A stretch of 64,000 bases of DNA from Oscillibacter faecalis_A (GTDB lineage Bacteria > Bacillota > Clostridia > Oscillospirales > Oscillospiraceae), in the NCBI RefSeq assembly GCF_029218125.1, contig NZ_JARFXX010000001.1, forward strand, positions 372,001-436,000. Direction: 5' to 3'. How positions within the stretch are numbered: the first letter of the stretch is position 1; the number at the start of each line of letters is the position of its first letter. This document shows, one piece after another, positions 51,662 to 60,693 of this stretch. The notes beneath the pieces are model-generated. The model was not told where the DNA came from, ran no database searches, and saw only the letters and a list, made by a program, of their open reading frames with translations. The position numbers and the translations under genes were made by a program.

Positions 51662-53827
51662 TCAAGGAATGAGCTCGTTGTCAGAGAGAATGGAGCCGGT
51701 GGACTCCCGGCTGAAGTAGGAATTGAGAATGGTCACGGCGGTGGAGGCCAGCGCCGCGCCGGCATCGCCCTTTTCCAGCACGAGGGCAATGGCGATCTCC
51801 GGGTCATCGTAGGGGGCGAAGGCCACGAACACGCCGTTATTTTTCAGGCCGCCGCCCAACTGGGCCGTGCCGGTCTTGGCACCGGCGGAAACGATGCAGT
51901 CCTTGAAGTAGGAATAGACCATGCCGCCGGGCTGGGTGTAGCCGTACATTCCCTTTTTCACGGCCTGAAGCGTAGAATCGCTGATGTTCAGGGTATTGAG
52001 CGGCGTGGTATCGCCGGTGGCGATGATCTCGGAATTGTCATAGGACTTTACGCTCTTGAGCAGATGCGCGGGGCAGTGCTGTCCGCCGGAGACCAGCGTG
52101 GCGATGTAATTGGCCAACTGCAAGGGGGTGTAAAGCTGATCTGCCTGACCGTAGGCCGCCCAAGGAGCCTGATTGCTGCCGCCCTCGTTGGTGGCCTGAC
52201 GGCCGGTTTTCTCGCCGATCTCAATGCCGGTAGGCTCACCGAGACCCAAGGCGGAGTAGTATTCGTTCAGGGTGTCCAGCCCCATGCGGTAGCCCATTTC
52301 GGCGAAGTAATAGTTGCAGGAATTGGTGATGGCGGTGGTGGCGTTGACCTTGCCGTGGCCGCTGTGCTTCCAGCACCAGGTACCGCCGTTCCATGTGGTG
52401 CTGGGGTACTTCCAGTAGCCGGTATCGAACAGAGTTTCCGAGGGGGTAGTGGCGCCGGATTCCAGTGCGGCCACAGCAGTGGCGGGCTTCAGGGTGGAGC
52501 CGGGGGCGTAGGCGCTGGAGGCGGCGCGGTTGAGCATGGGGGTGGCGGGGTCCGAGGAAAGCTCGGCATAGTCCTGCCGCCATGTGGAAAGGTCAAAGGT
52601 GGGGTAGGAGGCAAGAGAGAGAATCTCGCCGGTACCCACCTTGACCACGGCGGCGGCCGCACCCCGGCTGTCCAGCCCATCCTTGGCGTTCAGGGATTCC
52701 ACGGCGGAGGCCAGAGCGTCCTCCACCGACTGCTGAAGGTCCAGGTCTATCGTCAGCTCCACGGTGTAGCCGGAGCGGGGCTCTACGCTATAGTATTCGC
52801 CGGTGATCTTCCCGTCGCTGTTGACGGAGATCATCTGCTTTCCATCCGTGCCCCGGAGGTACTGCTCAAAGGCGGCCTCCACGCCGGTGAGGCCGACGGT
52901 ATCGTTCATTTTGTAGCCCTGTGCCTTCAGCTCGTCCGTATAGTCGGAAATGCCGCCCACCGTGCCGAGAATATGGGCGGCGTAGGTGGTGCTGTAGGCT
53001 CGGGTGGAGGAGCGGATGATGCGGGCGCCGCGGAAGTCACCGTCGCTGATAAGGGAGCAGAAGGGGACATCCACATTCTGCGCTAAAACGTAGGCGTTGT
53101 TGTTGGCACCCAGCTTGCGGAGCTTCAGCTCGTACCGCACGCCCAAAATCAGGCGGGCCTCCTCATCGGTATAGTCTTCGGAAAGGCTCATGTCCGCACG
53201 CATCCACTGCATCAAAAGCGCCGGAGCGAAGCCCATGTCCTCCAGCAGCGCGGTGGTGAGAAGGGAGGAGTCGATCTGCTTTGCAAGCTCCGCATCCTTT
53301 AAGAGCGTGAGGTCCTGCGGCTCTGAGCCTTCTGCCGGGGGCTTGAGCAGCTCGGTATGTGTCCGGGCGTAGGCGGCCAGAAGGGACTGGGCGGGCTTCA
53401 GATCCCGGAGATAGGCGAAAAAGCGGGCCTTCTGCGTGTCCGTAAAGCCGTCCAGCGTGAACTGGGCCGGAGCGGAGAGGGACAGGGGGAGGTTATCCTC
53501 CCACGCGACGCCCTGCTCCCGGCAGAGGGTGACAAGGCGGAGAATGGCCTCGTTCTGGTCCTCGCCGGAGCGGAGAAGGGTGGGGTCAAACGTCAGACTG
53601 TAGGTGTATTGATTGGAGACAAGGGTGCGGCCGGAACGGTCCGTGATGATGCCTCGGGAGGCCTTGACGTTTTCCACGCGGGTGATGGTCTGGATGGATT
53701 GGGCCAGATAATCCTTGTGGTGGACAACCTGAATATTGAAAAGCACCACCAGATAAACGCACAGCAGCGCCAGCGACAGCGCGGCGATGATGTGGAACCG
53801 GGTGATTTGAGTTGGGCGTTGATTCAT
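51662..53827 (-). CDS. mrdA: Penicillin-binding protein 2 (elongation transpeptidase)
   Basis: 721 residues. One N-terminal membrane anchor (about 10-32), a PBP dimerisation/pedestal domain, then the transpeptidase domain with the active-site STLK (Ser444, Lys447), SCN and KTGTA motifs. Its class B arrangement and its position downstream of mreC and mreD argue for the rod-shape PBP2 of the elongasome. The symbol is by family and context. Next comes the GH13 gene after 16 bp. Confidence 0.92.
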   Translation of the reverse strand: MNQRPTQITRFHIIAALSLALLCVYLVVLFNIQVVHHKDYLAQSIQTITRVENVKASRGIITDRSGRTLVSNQYTYSLTFDPTLLRSGEDQNEAILRLVTLCREQGVAWEDNLPLSLSAPAQFTLDGFTDTQKARFFAYLRDLKPAQSLLAAYARTHTELLKPPAEGSEPQDLTLLKDAELAKQIDSSLLTTALLEDMGFAPALLMQWMRADMSLSEDYTDEEARLILGVRYELKLRKLGANNNAYVLAQNVDVPFCSLISDGDFRGARIIRSSTRAYSTTYAAHILGTVGGISDYTDELKAQGYKMNDTVGLTGVEAAFEQYLRGTDGKQMISVNSDGKITGEYYSVEPRSGYTVELTIDLDLQQSVEDALASAVESLNAKDGLDSRGAAAAVVKVGTGEILSLASYPTFDLSTWRQDYAELSSDPATPMLNRAASSAYAPGSTLKPATAVAALESGATTPSETLFDTGYWKYPSTTWNGGTWCWKHSGHGKVNATTAITNSCNYYFAEMGYRMGLDTLNEYYSALGLGEPTGIEIGEKTGRQATNEGGSNQAPWAAYGQADQLYTPLQLANYIATLVSGGQHCPAHLLKSVKSYDNSEIIATGDTTPLNTLNISDSTLQAVKKGMYGYTQPGGMVYSYFKDCIVSAGAKTGTAQLGGGLKNNGVFVAFAPYDDPEIAIALVLEKGDAGAALASTAVTILNSYFSRESTGSILSDNELIP

Positions 53828-53861
53828 GGAGATACCTCGCTGATCGGTTTAAGGGGAAAGG

Positions 53862-54374
53862 TCAATCGTCCGCGTGGACCCGACGGAAGACGCGGAGGAA
53901 CAGCCATGTCATCGGAAGGCTCCACAAAAGGGAGGCGCACAGCTCCCGGAGGGTAACGGACATTCCGGCGCTCCAGGCGGCGTGGCCCTGCGCCCAGAGG
54001 ACGATGCAGTGGAACACGCCGGTAAGAAGATAGGCCGGGAGGGCCGAGGCGGCGGAGCAGAGATAGCCGGCGGGGATGAGGCTCTTGGACAAAAGGCCGG
54101 CAGCCAGCCCCACCAACGGGAAGATCAGGGTATAAAAGCAGGGGAGGGACGAGGGCAGCAGCAAATCGCAGACCACGCCCCAGACGAGGGCGTACACCGC
54201 GCCGGGGGCGGGACCCTCCAGCGTGGCGGGAATGGCGGCCAGAAGGGGATAGAGAAAGGGGAGGACGCCGAACACCGAAAAGCGCCGGAGCACGGCGCCT
54301 TGCACTGCGGCCCAGACCAGACCGGCCAGCGCGTAAAGCGTCCATTTAAAAATCGTGGCGCTGCGGGCCAGCAT
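53862..54374 (-). CDS. mreD: Rod shape-determining protein MreD
   Basis: 170 residues from ATG 54374 behind AGGAG. About five hydrophobic segments with the MreD pattern GAVLRRFSVFGVLPFLYPLL and GAVYALVWGVVCDLLLPSSL. Length and location between mreC and PBP2 support the call; sequence conservation in this family is low. MreD is a membrane partner of MreC in the elongasome. Confidence 0.85.
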   Translation of the reverse strand: MLARSATIFKWTLYALAGLVWAAVQGAVLRRFSVFGVLPFLYPLLAAIPATLEGPAPGAVYALVWGVVCDLLLPSSLPCFYTLIFPLVGLAAGLLSKSLIPAGYLCSAASALPAYLLTGVFHCIVLWAQGHAAWSAGMSVTLRELCASLLWSLPMTWLFLRVFRRVHADD

Positions 54375-54410
54375 GGAAATCACTCCTTTTCGGGAAATCG
54401 GGGGAAGCGG

Positions 54411-55253
54411 TCAGTTGACCACCTCAAAGGATTTGATGATGCAGACCTCTGTTAAGGACGCGAGGTCCGCGGCGGGGGTGAGCACAGCGTAGACGGTGGT
54501 GTCGGAATCCTCGGCCCGGAGCTCTGTGACGGAGCCGATAACAAGGTCGGGGGGGATATAGCCGCCGAAGCCGGAGGTCACCACCAGATCGCCCTCTAAA
54601 AGCTGGGCGGAGGCGGGAAGGGAGTCCAGCTTCAAAAGACCGTCTCCCATGAGGGCAAAATCGCCGGCGGCGATGCCGATGTCCTGTGTGCGGTAGACCC
54701 GGGCACCCAGCGAGGTGTCCGTATCCACAACGGTCAGTACCGTGGACCAGTTGTAGCCCACCCGCGAAACGCGGCCAACCAGCGCACCGGCGCCGTCAAT
54801 GACGCAGTCGCCCACCTCGACGCCGTGGGCGGAGCCCTTGTCCAGCGTCAGAGAGGACGTCCAGTTGGTGACACTGCGCTCCGTGACGGTGGCGGTCTCA
54901 AAGTCGCTGAGGTCTCGGCGCTGCTGGCGCAGGTCCAGCAGGTCCCGGAGAAAGGCATTTTCCCGGCTGGCGGCCTCGCCCTGCCGGACAGTGGCCTCCA
55001 TCTCCGCAATCTGCTGCTTCAGCGCTTCGTTTTCCTCCTTCAGCGATTTGTTGTCGGCATAGTAATTCTGCTTATCCGCAAACCAGCCGGAAACGGAGGC
55101 GGAGACCGCCCGGAACGGGGCAGTGACAGTGTTTGCCAAATTCACCAACGGGGAGGAGTTGGTGCTGAAGTAGGACAGCAGCGCCAGAGCCACGGCGATG
55201 ATCGCCCCGGCAAAGAGAATCCAAAGCCCATTGTTTTTCAGAAAGTCTTTCAA
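54411..55253 (-). CDS. mreC: Rod shape-determining protein MreC
   Basis: 280 residues: N-terminal membrane segment (about 9-28), coiled coil (about 62-110), then two beta-barrel halves typical of MreC (VGDCVIDGAGALVGRVSRVG and GDLVVTSGFGGYIPPDLVIGSV). It scaffolds PBP2 outside the membrane. mreB is not adjacent, unlike many operons. Confidence 0.95.
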   Translation of the reverse strand: MKDFLKNNGLWILFAGAIIAVALALLSYFSTNSSPLVNLANTVTAPFRAVSASVSGWFADKQNYYADNKSLKEENEALKQQIAEMEATVRQGEAASRENAFLRDLLDLRQQRRDLSDFETATVTERSVTNWTSSLTLDKGSAHGVEVGDCVIDGAGALVGRVSRVGYNWSTVLTVVDTDTSLGARVYRTQDIGIAAGDFALMGDGLLKLDSLPASAQLLEGDLVVTSGFGGYIPPDLVIGSVTELRAEDSDTTVYAVLTPAADLASLTEVCIIKSFEVVN

Positions 55254-55299
55254 ATGAAGGTCTCCTTCAAAATTTCAGGAAAAATGAGCGGGAACGCGC

Positions 55300-55875
55300 T
55301 TACAGCAGGCGGATGCCGAACTGCGCCAGCATCCGGCTCAGACGAAGGACAGGGAGGCCCATGACGTTGAAAAAGTCCCCCTCCAGCCGCTCCACGAGCA
55401 GAGCGCCCTTGCCCTGCACGCCGTAGGCCCCGGCCTTGTCCATGGGCTCGCCGGTGGCGATATAGCTGCGAAGCTCCGTCTCTGTGGCGGGACGGAAGAT
55501 CACGGCGGTGGACTCGCTTTCCGTCAGGCTGCGGTTCCCCTGCCGGACGGTGACGCCGGTGCAGACGGTGTGGCGGCGGCCCTGAAGCGCCGTGAGCATT
55601 TCAAGCGCGTGGGCCTCGTCCCGGGGCTTGCCGAGACGCTGGTCATCTAAAAAGACCATGGTATCGGCGGTGATGACCACTTCCTCTGGGGTACAGAGCT
55701 TTGCGGCGGCGTCCGCCTTTTCCCGGGAGATATATTCTACAACGCCTTGGGGCGTCAGCCCGGCGGGATAGTGCTCATCGGTCCGGGGCACCCGAATGTC
55801 GAACTCCGTGACGCCGATGCGGCGCAGAAGCTCCTGCCGCCGGGGGGAGCCGGAGGCCAAAACGATATGCGGCAT
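55300..55875 (-). CDS. maf: Maf-family nucleotide pyrophosphatase
   Basis: 191 residues. LASGSPRRQELLRRIG is the Maf signature, with DTMVFLDDQRLGKPRDEAHA and the conserved GAYGVQGKGALLVERLEGDFFNVMGLP. It hydrolyses abnormal or UTP/dTTP-type nucleoside triphosphates and affects division. The ATG at 55875 is preceded by AGGAGG; the longer frame is rejected because it overlaps dut. It is coupled with dut and mreC. Confidence 0.95.
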   Translation of the reverse strand: MPHIVLASGSPRRQELLRRIGVTEFDIRVPRTDEHYPAGLTPQGVVEYISREKADAAAKLCTPEEVVITADTMVFLDDQRLGKPRDEAHALEMLTALQGRRHTVCTGVTVRQGNRSLTESESTAVIFRPATETELRSYIATGEPMDKAGAYGVQGKGALLVERLEGDFFNVMGLPVLRLSRMLAQFGIRLL

Positions 55876-55885
55876 ACGATCCTCC

Positions 55886-56317
55886 TTATTTGCCGGTGGA
55901 GCCGAAGCCGCCCCGGTCCGGGCCGGTGAGGCGCTCCACCCGGGTAAAGACCAGCGCGGGCTGGTTTTCCATGATGCGGAACTGGCAGATGCGGGTATTT
56001 TTGTCGATGTGGACATCCCGGGTGGCGTACATGGGAACGTGCCACTGGTCATTGTCTCCCCGGTAGGTGTAGTCCACCACGCCCATGGAATTTGCTTGCA
56101 GCAGGCCGTAATTTTTAAACGTAGAGCTGCGGGGCACCACATGGGCCTCGTACCCCTCCGGCAGCTCGATGGCCACGCCTAAGGGAATCAGGCGGAACTC
56201 ACCGGCCTTCATATCCACGTCCTCGGCGGCGTGAAGGTCGATCCAGTCCGACTTTCCGGCCACGTAGCACAGCTCGTCGATACCGTCCACAAAATATTTT
56301 ACCTTGATCTCTTTCAT
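55886..56317 (-). CDS. dut: Deoxyuridine 5'-triphosphatase
   Basis: 143 residues. Trimeric dUTPase motifs: VDMKAGEFRLIPLGVAIELP (motif 1), PRSSTFKNYGLLQANSMGVVD (motif 2-3) with YRGDND, RICQFRI (motif 4) and C-terminal GGFGSTG (motif 5). It removes dUTP to give dUMP. The start chosen is ATG 56317 with TTGGAG upstream. It heads the maf-mreC-mreD-PBP2 series. Confidence 0.93.
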   Translation of the reverse strand: MKEIKVKYFVDGIDELCYVAGKSDWIDLHAAEDVDMKAGEFRLIPLGVAIELPEGYEAHVVPRSSTFKNYGLLQANSMGVVDYTYRGDNDQWHVPMYATRDVHIDKNTRICQFRIMENQPALVFTRVERLTGPDRGGFGSTGK

Positions 56318-56329
56318 ATGAAACTCCAA

Positions 56330-57140
56330 AATTGAAAACTTTTTGTATTATAACGTATATATTATACGGATAGAACTGAAAGGGCGCTGAAAATACAGCA
56401 GTTTGCTGTAGAAAGTGCCGCGATGCGGCACACGAAGTCAGGGGGATATTCTCTTTTGAAAAGAGAATGTCCCCCCGACCCCCGAAAGAGAAACATGGGG
56501 GACGCCGCCGTCCCCCATACCCCCTCTGGGCACAAAGGGGCGGGCGGCGGCCCTCCCCTTTGGAAACCCCTCCCGAGGATAGGGGATAATCGGTATGGAG
56601 TGGCGAGAAAATCCAGAAGTCTACTACCGGCTGCGCTGGTAAAGGTTCCGCGAAGGGGTGTACGCCCGCAGTTGGAAGTGCGGTTGAAAATTGTGGTGGA
56701 GAATCGGACTTGATTCAGCATAGCTTTCCGCTTCGCTAAGCGCTGGTCTGTACCGCGGGATAGACAGGAGCGGCAGCGGAAAGAGTAGTAGCGTGTGTCC
56801 TCTTACACCCCGGAATCTGATGCTTTATCGTCACGGTGTACCGGGCCGGAAAAAATTTGCACCCCGCCCGTGATTTAGCAGGCAATTTTTCATCTGTATA
56901 GCAGTTCTCACAGAACACGTTTCCCCAAACTTGCACAGCGGTGCAAGTTTGGATATAACATTTTTTCTTTTCCACCGTGCACGGCGTATTTTCTTTTTGA
57001 TGTCTCAAAAAGAAAATGGGGGGTGCATTTCTGCGGCGAAACGCCGCATTCGCACAGCGAATCGCTGTATGTTGCCGGGCAAAAGAAAATGGAGGTACAA
57101 TTTTGTGCCGCATGGCGGCACTTTGGGCAGGCAAGGCCCG
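56330..57140. repeat. Composite repeat island 4
   Basis: About 800 bp without a credible gene. Modules: GTGCCGCGATGCGGCAC (about 56409-56425); GGGGGACGCCGCCGTCCCCC beside CCCCTCTGGGCACAAAGG, shared with island 3; AGCGGCAGCGGAAAGAG (about 56770); CCAAACTTGCAC/GTGCAAGTTTGG (56925-56952); ATTTTCTTTTTG/CAAAAAGAAAAT (56988-57017); and GTGCCGCATGGCGGCAC (57100-57116). Modules are partly in the opposite orientation to island 3. Confidence 0.8.
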
Positions 57141-57147
57141 CAAAGAG

Positions 57148-59256
57148 TCAATCCACACCGCGGTAGTACAGCCCGCGGGTAAAGGCGGCGGGGGCGGGAG
57201 CGCCGTTTTCATAGGCCCGGAAAATGGCGGCGCAGTCTGCCGGAGACTCCGTTGTGAAGCGGAGGCGGGCAAAGCGAAGGCCGCAGTGCCGCCAGTCCGG
57301 CTTGTCCGCAAGCCAGAGGGGGGCGCTGTTTTGCAGCTCCGTCCGGTGGCCGTAGGCCGGGAGAAGAGGAAAGCGGGCGCCGGTGCGGTCCTGAAGGTAG
57401 TTGGGTTTGCGGCAGGGGGCGTCCTGCGGAACGGCGGCGCCGCGTTCACTGAGGCGGCAGCCGGTACCGTTCTGCACGAGGCAGTTTTCCGTGATCATCA
57501 GCGGCAGGCGGCCATAGACAATGGCCTCTGCCGGAATCACCTTCTGCATATCCCGCATTTGGGGGAAGCGCAGCTCAAAGGACAGGCAGGCGGCGGCAAG
57601 ATTCTTGCGCCGGAGATAGTCCAGAGCGCGGCTGTTGAACACGTTGAGGCCGAAATCGCCGGAAACGGTCAGGCAGCTGTCCCGCAGCAGCGGCAGGTGG
57701 CCGAGGTTGCCCGATAGCGCGGCGGTGACACCCATGGCCTTGGCGTGGGCCAGCCACGCGCGGAGCTGCGGTTCGTCAGAATCCCGCCAGACGCGGGGGA
57801 GAATGGCGCACCATTCCCCGGAAAAGGCGGGGAGGGCCGTTTGCTCCGCCAGAATTTCAAGGGGGACGCAGAGCCGTGCGGGGGAAAGGGGCAGCAGCGC
57901 TTCGGCCTGTGCCCATGAGGCGACGGAGACCGTCAGGGCCGGGGAGGGGGCGGCGCAGTCCAGGTCCGGCAAAGGCGGCACCGGCAGCTCCCGGCGGTGC
58001 GGCACGGCGCAGCGGGCCTCCTCCAGCGCGGAGAGGGCGTCCCGCCGGAGGGCGTTCAGCGCCCCGGCGGAGAGGAACAGACCGCCCGCGACCTGTGCAG
58101 CGCAGTCCGCGCAGCGGAAGGCGGTGCCGCCGGTCTTTTGCAGACGGGCGGAGACCTCGGCGGCGGTCAGGGCCTTGTTTTGGGCCAGCTCCGGGGTGGG
58201 GCCGGAAACGGTAACGGTGTGACCGTCTCCATCCGAAACGGTGAGAGAGGCGGGGGTCTCCGCCGCTAAAATACAGGAAAAGTGAATGGGGACCGTCCGG
58301 GCATCGTCCTTTTCACAGCGGGCCCGGGCAGCGGCAAACAACTCTTTCGGCTCCGGGGTATTTTCCGGCCGGATGCCGAACATGGCAGGGCCGTGGCGGC
58401 CCAGCCAGTAGTCCTCCGTAAAGCCGGAGCGGGAAAAGGCCAGCTCCAGTGCCTGCGCTTCGGCAGGAGTGGGGCGGCGGCGCTCGCGAATCAAGCGGGC
58501 GTAGATGTCCGTGACCACTGCCACGTATTCCGGGCGCTTCATGCGGCCCTCTAACTTGACGCAGGAAACGCCCATGTCCGCCATGTCCTCAAGACGGGAG
58601 GCAAGGCAGCTATCCTTCAGGCTGAGGGGGTAGGTGTTTTTCGCGGGGGCGTTGAAGCCGTAGGGCAGGCGGCAGGGCTGGGCGCAGGTGCCCCGGTTGC
58701 CGCTGCGGCCGCCGATGAGGGCGCTGAAAGCACACTGGCCGGAATAGCACATACAAAGAGCGCCGTGGCCGAAAACCTCCACCTCGGCAGGACAGGCACG
58801 GCACACGGCGGCGATGTCCTCCTTGGAGCACTCCCGGGCCAGCACCACCCGCTCACAGCCATCGTGATACACCTCGTTGGCGCCGCCGGAGGTGAACAGG
58901 CTCATTTGCGTGCTGGCGTGGAGGGGGAGGTCCGGCAGCGTTTCCCGGAGCAGGGAAAAAAGGCCCCAGTCCTGCACGAGAACGGAATCCACCCCCAAAC
59001 GGCAGGCGGTGCGGGCGGCGTCCAGCGCGGCGGGCAGCTCCCGGTCCGTTACAAGGGTATTCAGGGTGAGAAAGACCCGAACGCCCCGGACATGACAGTA
59101 CCGAATGGCGGCAGCAAATTCCTCATCCGTGAAATTTTTGGCGCCCCGGCGGGCGTTGAACGCGCCCCAGCCCAGATACACCGCGCCGCAGCCGCTCTGC
59201 ACGGCGGCACGGAGAGCCTCCGGCGAACCGGCGGGGGATAGAAGCTCCAACGCCAT
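57148..59256 (-). CDS. U32-family peptidase/RNA hydroxylation-type protein
   Basis: 702 residues. The N-terminal half matches peptidase U32 (LELLSPAGSPEALRAAVQSGCGAVYLGWGAFNAR, GHGALCMCYSGQCAFS, CAQPCRLPY, VKLEGRMKRPEYVA) with conserved cysteines that can hold an iron-sulfur cluster. The C-terminal half corresponds to the DUF3656-type extension. Relatives include RlhA (23S rRNA hydroxylation) and collagenase-annotated YegQ/YrrO proteins; the substrate is not certain. The ATG overlaps the zapA stop by one base (TAATG). Confidence 0.9.
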   Translation of the reverse strand: MALELLSPAGSPEALRAAVQSGCGAVYLGWGAFNARRGAKNFTDEEFAAAIRYCHVRGVRVFLTLNTLVTDRELPAALDAARTACRLGVDSVLVQDWGLFSLLRETLPDLPLHASTQMSLFTSGGANEVYHDGCERVVLARECSKEDIAAVCRACPAEVEVFGHGALCMCYSGQCAFSALIGGRSGNRGTCAQPCRLPYGFNAPAKNTYPLSLKDSCLASRLEDMADMGVSCVKLEGRMKRPEYVAVVTDIYARLIRERRRPTPAEAQALELAFSRSGFTEDYWLGRHGPAMFGIRPENTPEPKELFAAARARCEKDDARTVPIHFSCILAAETPASLTVSDGDGHTVTVSGPTPELAQNKALTAAEVSARLQKTGGTAFRCADCAAQVAGGLFLSAGALNALRRDALSALEEARCAVPHRRELPVPPLPDLDCAAPSPALTVSVASWAQAEALLPLSPARLCVPLEILAEQTALPAFSGEWCAILPRVWRDSDEPQLRAWLAHAKAMGVTAALSGNLGHLPLLRDSCLTVSGDFGLNVFNSRALDYLRRKNLAAACLSFELRFPQMRDMQKVIPAEAIVYGRLPLMITENCLVQNGTGCRLSERGAAVPQDAPCRKPNYLQDRTGARFPLLPAYGHRTELQNSAPLWLADKPDWRHCGLRFARLRFTTESPADCAAIFRAYENGAPAPAAFTRGLYYRGVD

Positions 59257-59582
59257 TACTTCCGGGCGTCCAAGCGCTGCTGGAGGCGGAAAACCTCCCG
59301 CTTGAGCTCGCTGACCTCGTTCTGCGCCTTGGAGGCCTCGTCCAGATAGCCCTTGATCTGCACCCGGAGCTGCTCGGCGGCGGTCTGGGACTTGAACAGC
59401 TCGTCCGCCAGATTTACGGCGGTGAGCACCGCCGCGTCGGTGCGGGCGACCTTGGCGCCCTCCAGCACCTCCGTCATCTTATCGCTGACATAGCTGCCGA
59501 CCTTCTGCATATAAGCGGAGGATTCGTCCGCCACAAGGGTGTACTCCTCTCCGCAGATCGTGATGGTGACACGGTTTGCCAT
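59256..59582 (-). CDS. zapA: Cell division protein ZapA
   Basis: 108 residues: MANRVTITICGEEYTLVADESSAYMQKVGSYVSDKM is the ZapA N-terminal domain, followed by the long C-terminal coiled coil. ZapA bundles FtsZ filaments. The ATG at 59582 is preceded by GGAGGA. It is paired with the U32 gene as in several clostridia. Confidence 0.9.
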   Translation of the reverse strand: MANRVTITICGEEYTLVADESSAYMQKVGSYVSDKMTEVLEGAKVARTDAAVLTAVNLADELFKSQTAAEQLRVQIKGYLDEASKAQNEVSELKREVFRLQQRLDARK

Positions 59583-59790
59583 ACGCGCTTCCTCCTTCTA
59601 TCCTTCTGTGCGGAAAGCACATGATATTACAGTTTCCAGTATAACATGATTTAGCGCAGCGTTCCAGTAAAATCAGCAAAAAATGAAAAAAATGAAAAAG
59701 TTTACAACCGGGTGGGAGATACTTGCCCCGGAGGAAAATTTCGTGTAGAATAGAAGACCGAAGAAACAGGCGGAAAGGAGGGAGCGGCAG

Positions 59791-60681
59791 ATGGCAAGTA
59801 TTCTCATCCACACGGCGGAGGAGCCCGTCACGCTGACAGCGCAGGCCGCAAAGCGGCTGCTGGAGCGGGGCGACGGCGACGCGGCGCTTTTATATCTGGC
59901 GCTCCTGCGGCACCACGGCAGCGTACAGCCCCGGTCACTGGCCGGTGAGCTGCGCTGGGAGCGGAGCCGCATCGAGGCTGCGGAGAGCGTTTTGCGGGAG
60001 CTGCGGCTGCTGGCCCCGGCTGCGGAGGACGTTCCGGAGCCGGCGGACGAGCGGCCGGATTATCAGCGGGAGGACATTGCCCGCCGATTGGAGAGCAGCG
60101 AGGAGTTCCGTATGCTCACCGCCGAGGTGGAAAAAAAGCTGGGCAAGCGCCTCACCACGCCGGATGTGGGCGTGCTGCTGGGACTGAACGACTATCTGGG
60201 CCTGCCGGCGGACGTTATTTTCCTGCTGGTGAACCACTGCGTAGAGCGCATTACCCGGAAGTACGGCGCGGGCCGGCGGCCCACGCTGCGACAGATTGAA
60301 AAAGAGGGCTACGCATGGGCCCGCAGAGGTATCGACACCCAGCGGGCGGCGGTGGAGTACCTGAAAAAGTATACGGAGCGGCAGGGAGCCATCCCGCAGT
60401 ATATGCGGGCACTGGGCCTTGGCGACCGGATGCCGGTGGCGTCGGAGGAAAAGTATCTTGCGGCGTGGCAGGAGATGGGCTTTCCGCCGGAAACGGTGGC
60501 GTTGGCCTGCGACAAGACGGTGCTTAAGTGCCACGAGCTGAAGTGGGCGTACTGCAACGGTATTCTGAAGCGGTGGCACGAGGCGGGACTACATACGCCG
60601 GAGGACGTTCAGCGCGCGGACAGGCCCCCGGCAGGCAAGGCGCCGGTCCGGGATACCGGCGATGCGTGGAAATACGTGTAA
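59791..60681 (+). CDS. DnaD-domain replication initiation protein
   Basis: 296 residues. An N-terminal winged-helix region (about 15-75) is followed by a DnaD/DnaB_2-type domain (about 100-200, LTAEVEKKLGKRLTTPDVGVLLGLNDYLGL) with the YxxxIxxxW-like end HELKWAYCNGILKRWHEAGLHTPEDV. Such proteins act with DnaA in helicase loading; the layout combines DnaD and DnaB features of Bacillus. It is followed 12 bp later by a DnaC-like loader, so the two form a loading module. Confidence 0.9.
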   Translation: MASILIHTAEEPVTLTAQAAKRLLERGDGDAALLYLALLRHHGSVQPRSLAGELRWERSRIEAAESVLRELRLLAPAAEDVPEPADERPDYQREDIARRLESSEEFRMLTAEVEKKLGKRLTTPDVGVLLGLNDYLGLPADVIFLLVNHCVERITRKYGAGRRPTLRQIEKEGYAWARRGIDTQRAAVEYLKKYTERQGAIPQYMRALGLGDRMPVASEEKYLAAWQEMGFPPETVALACDKTVLKCHELKWAYCNGILKRWHEAGLHTPEDVQRADRPPAGKAPVRDTGDAWKYV

Positions 60682-60693
60682 GGGAGGGGCAGC

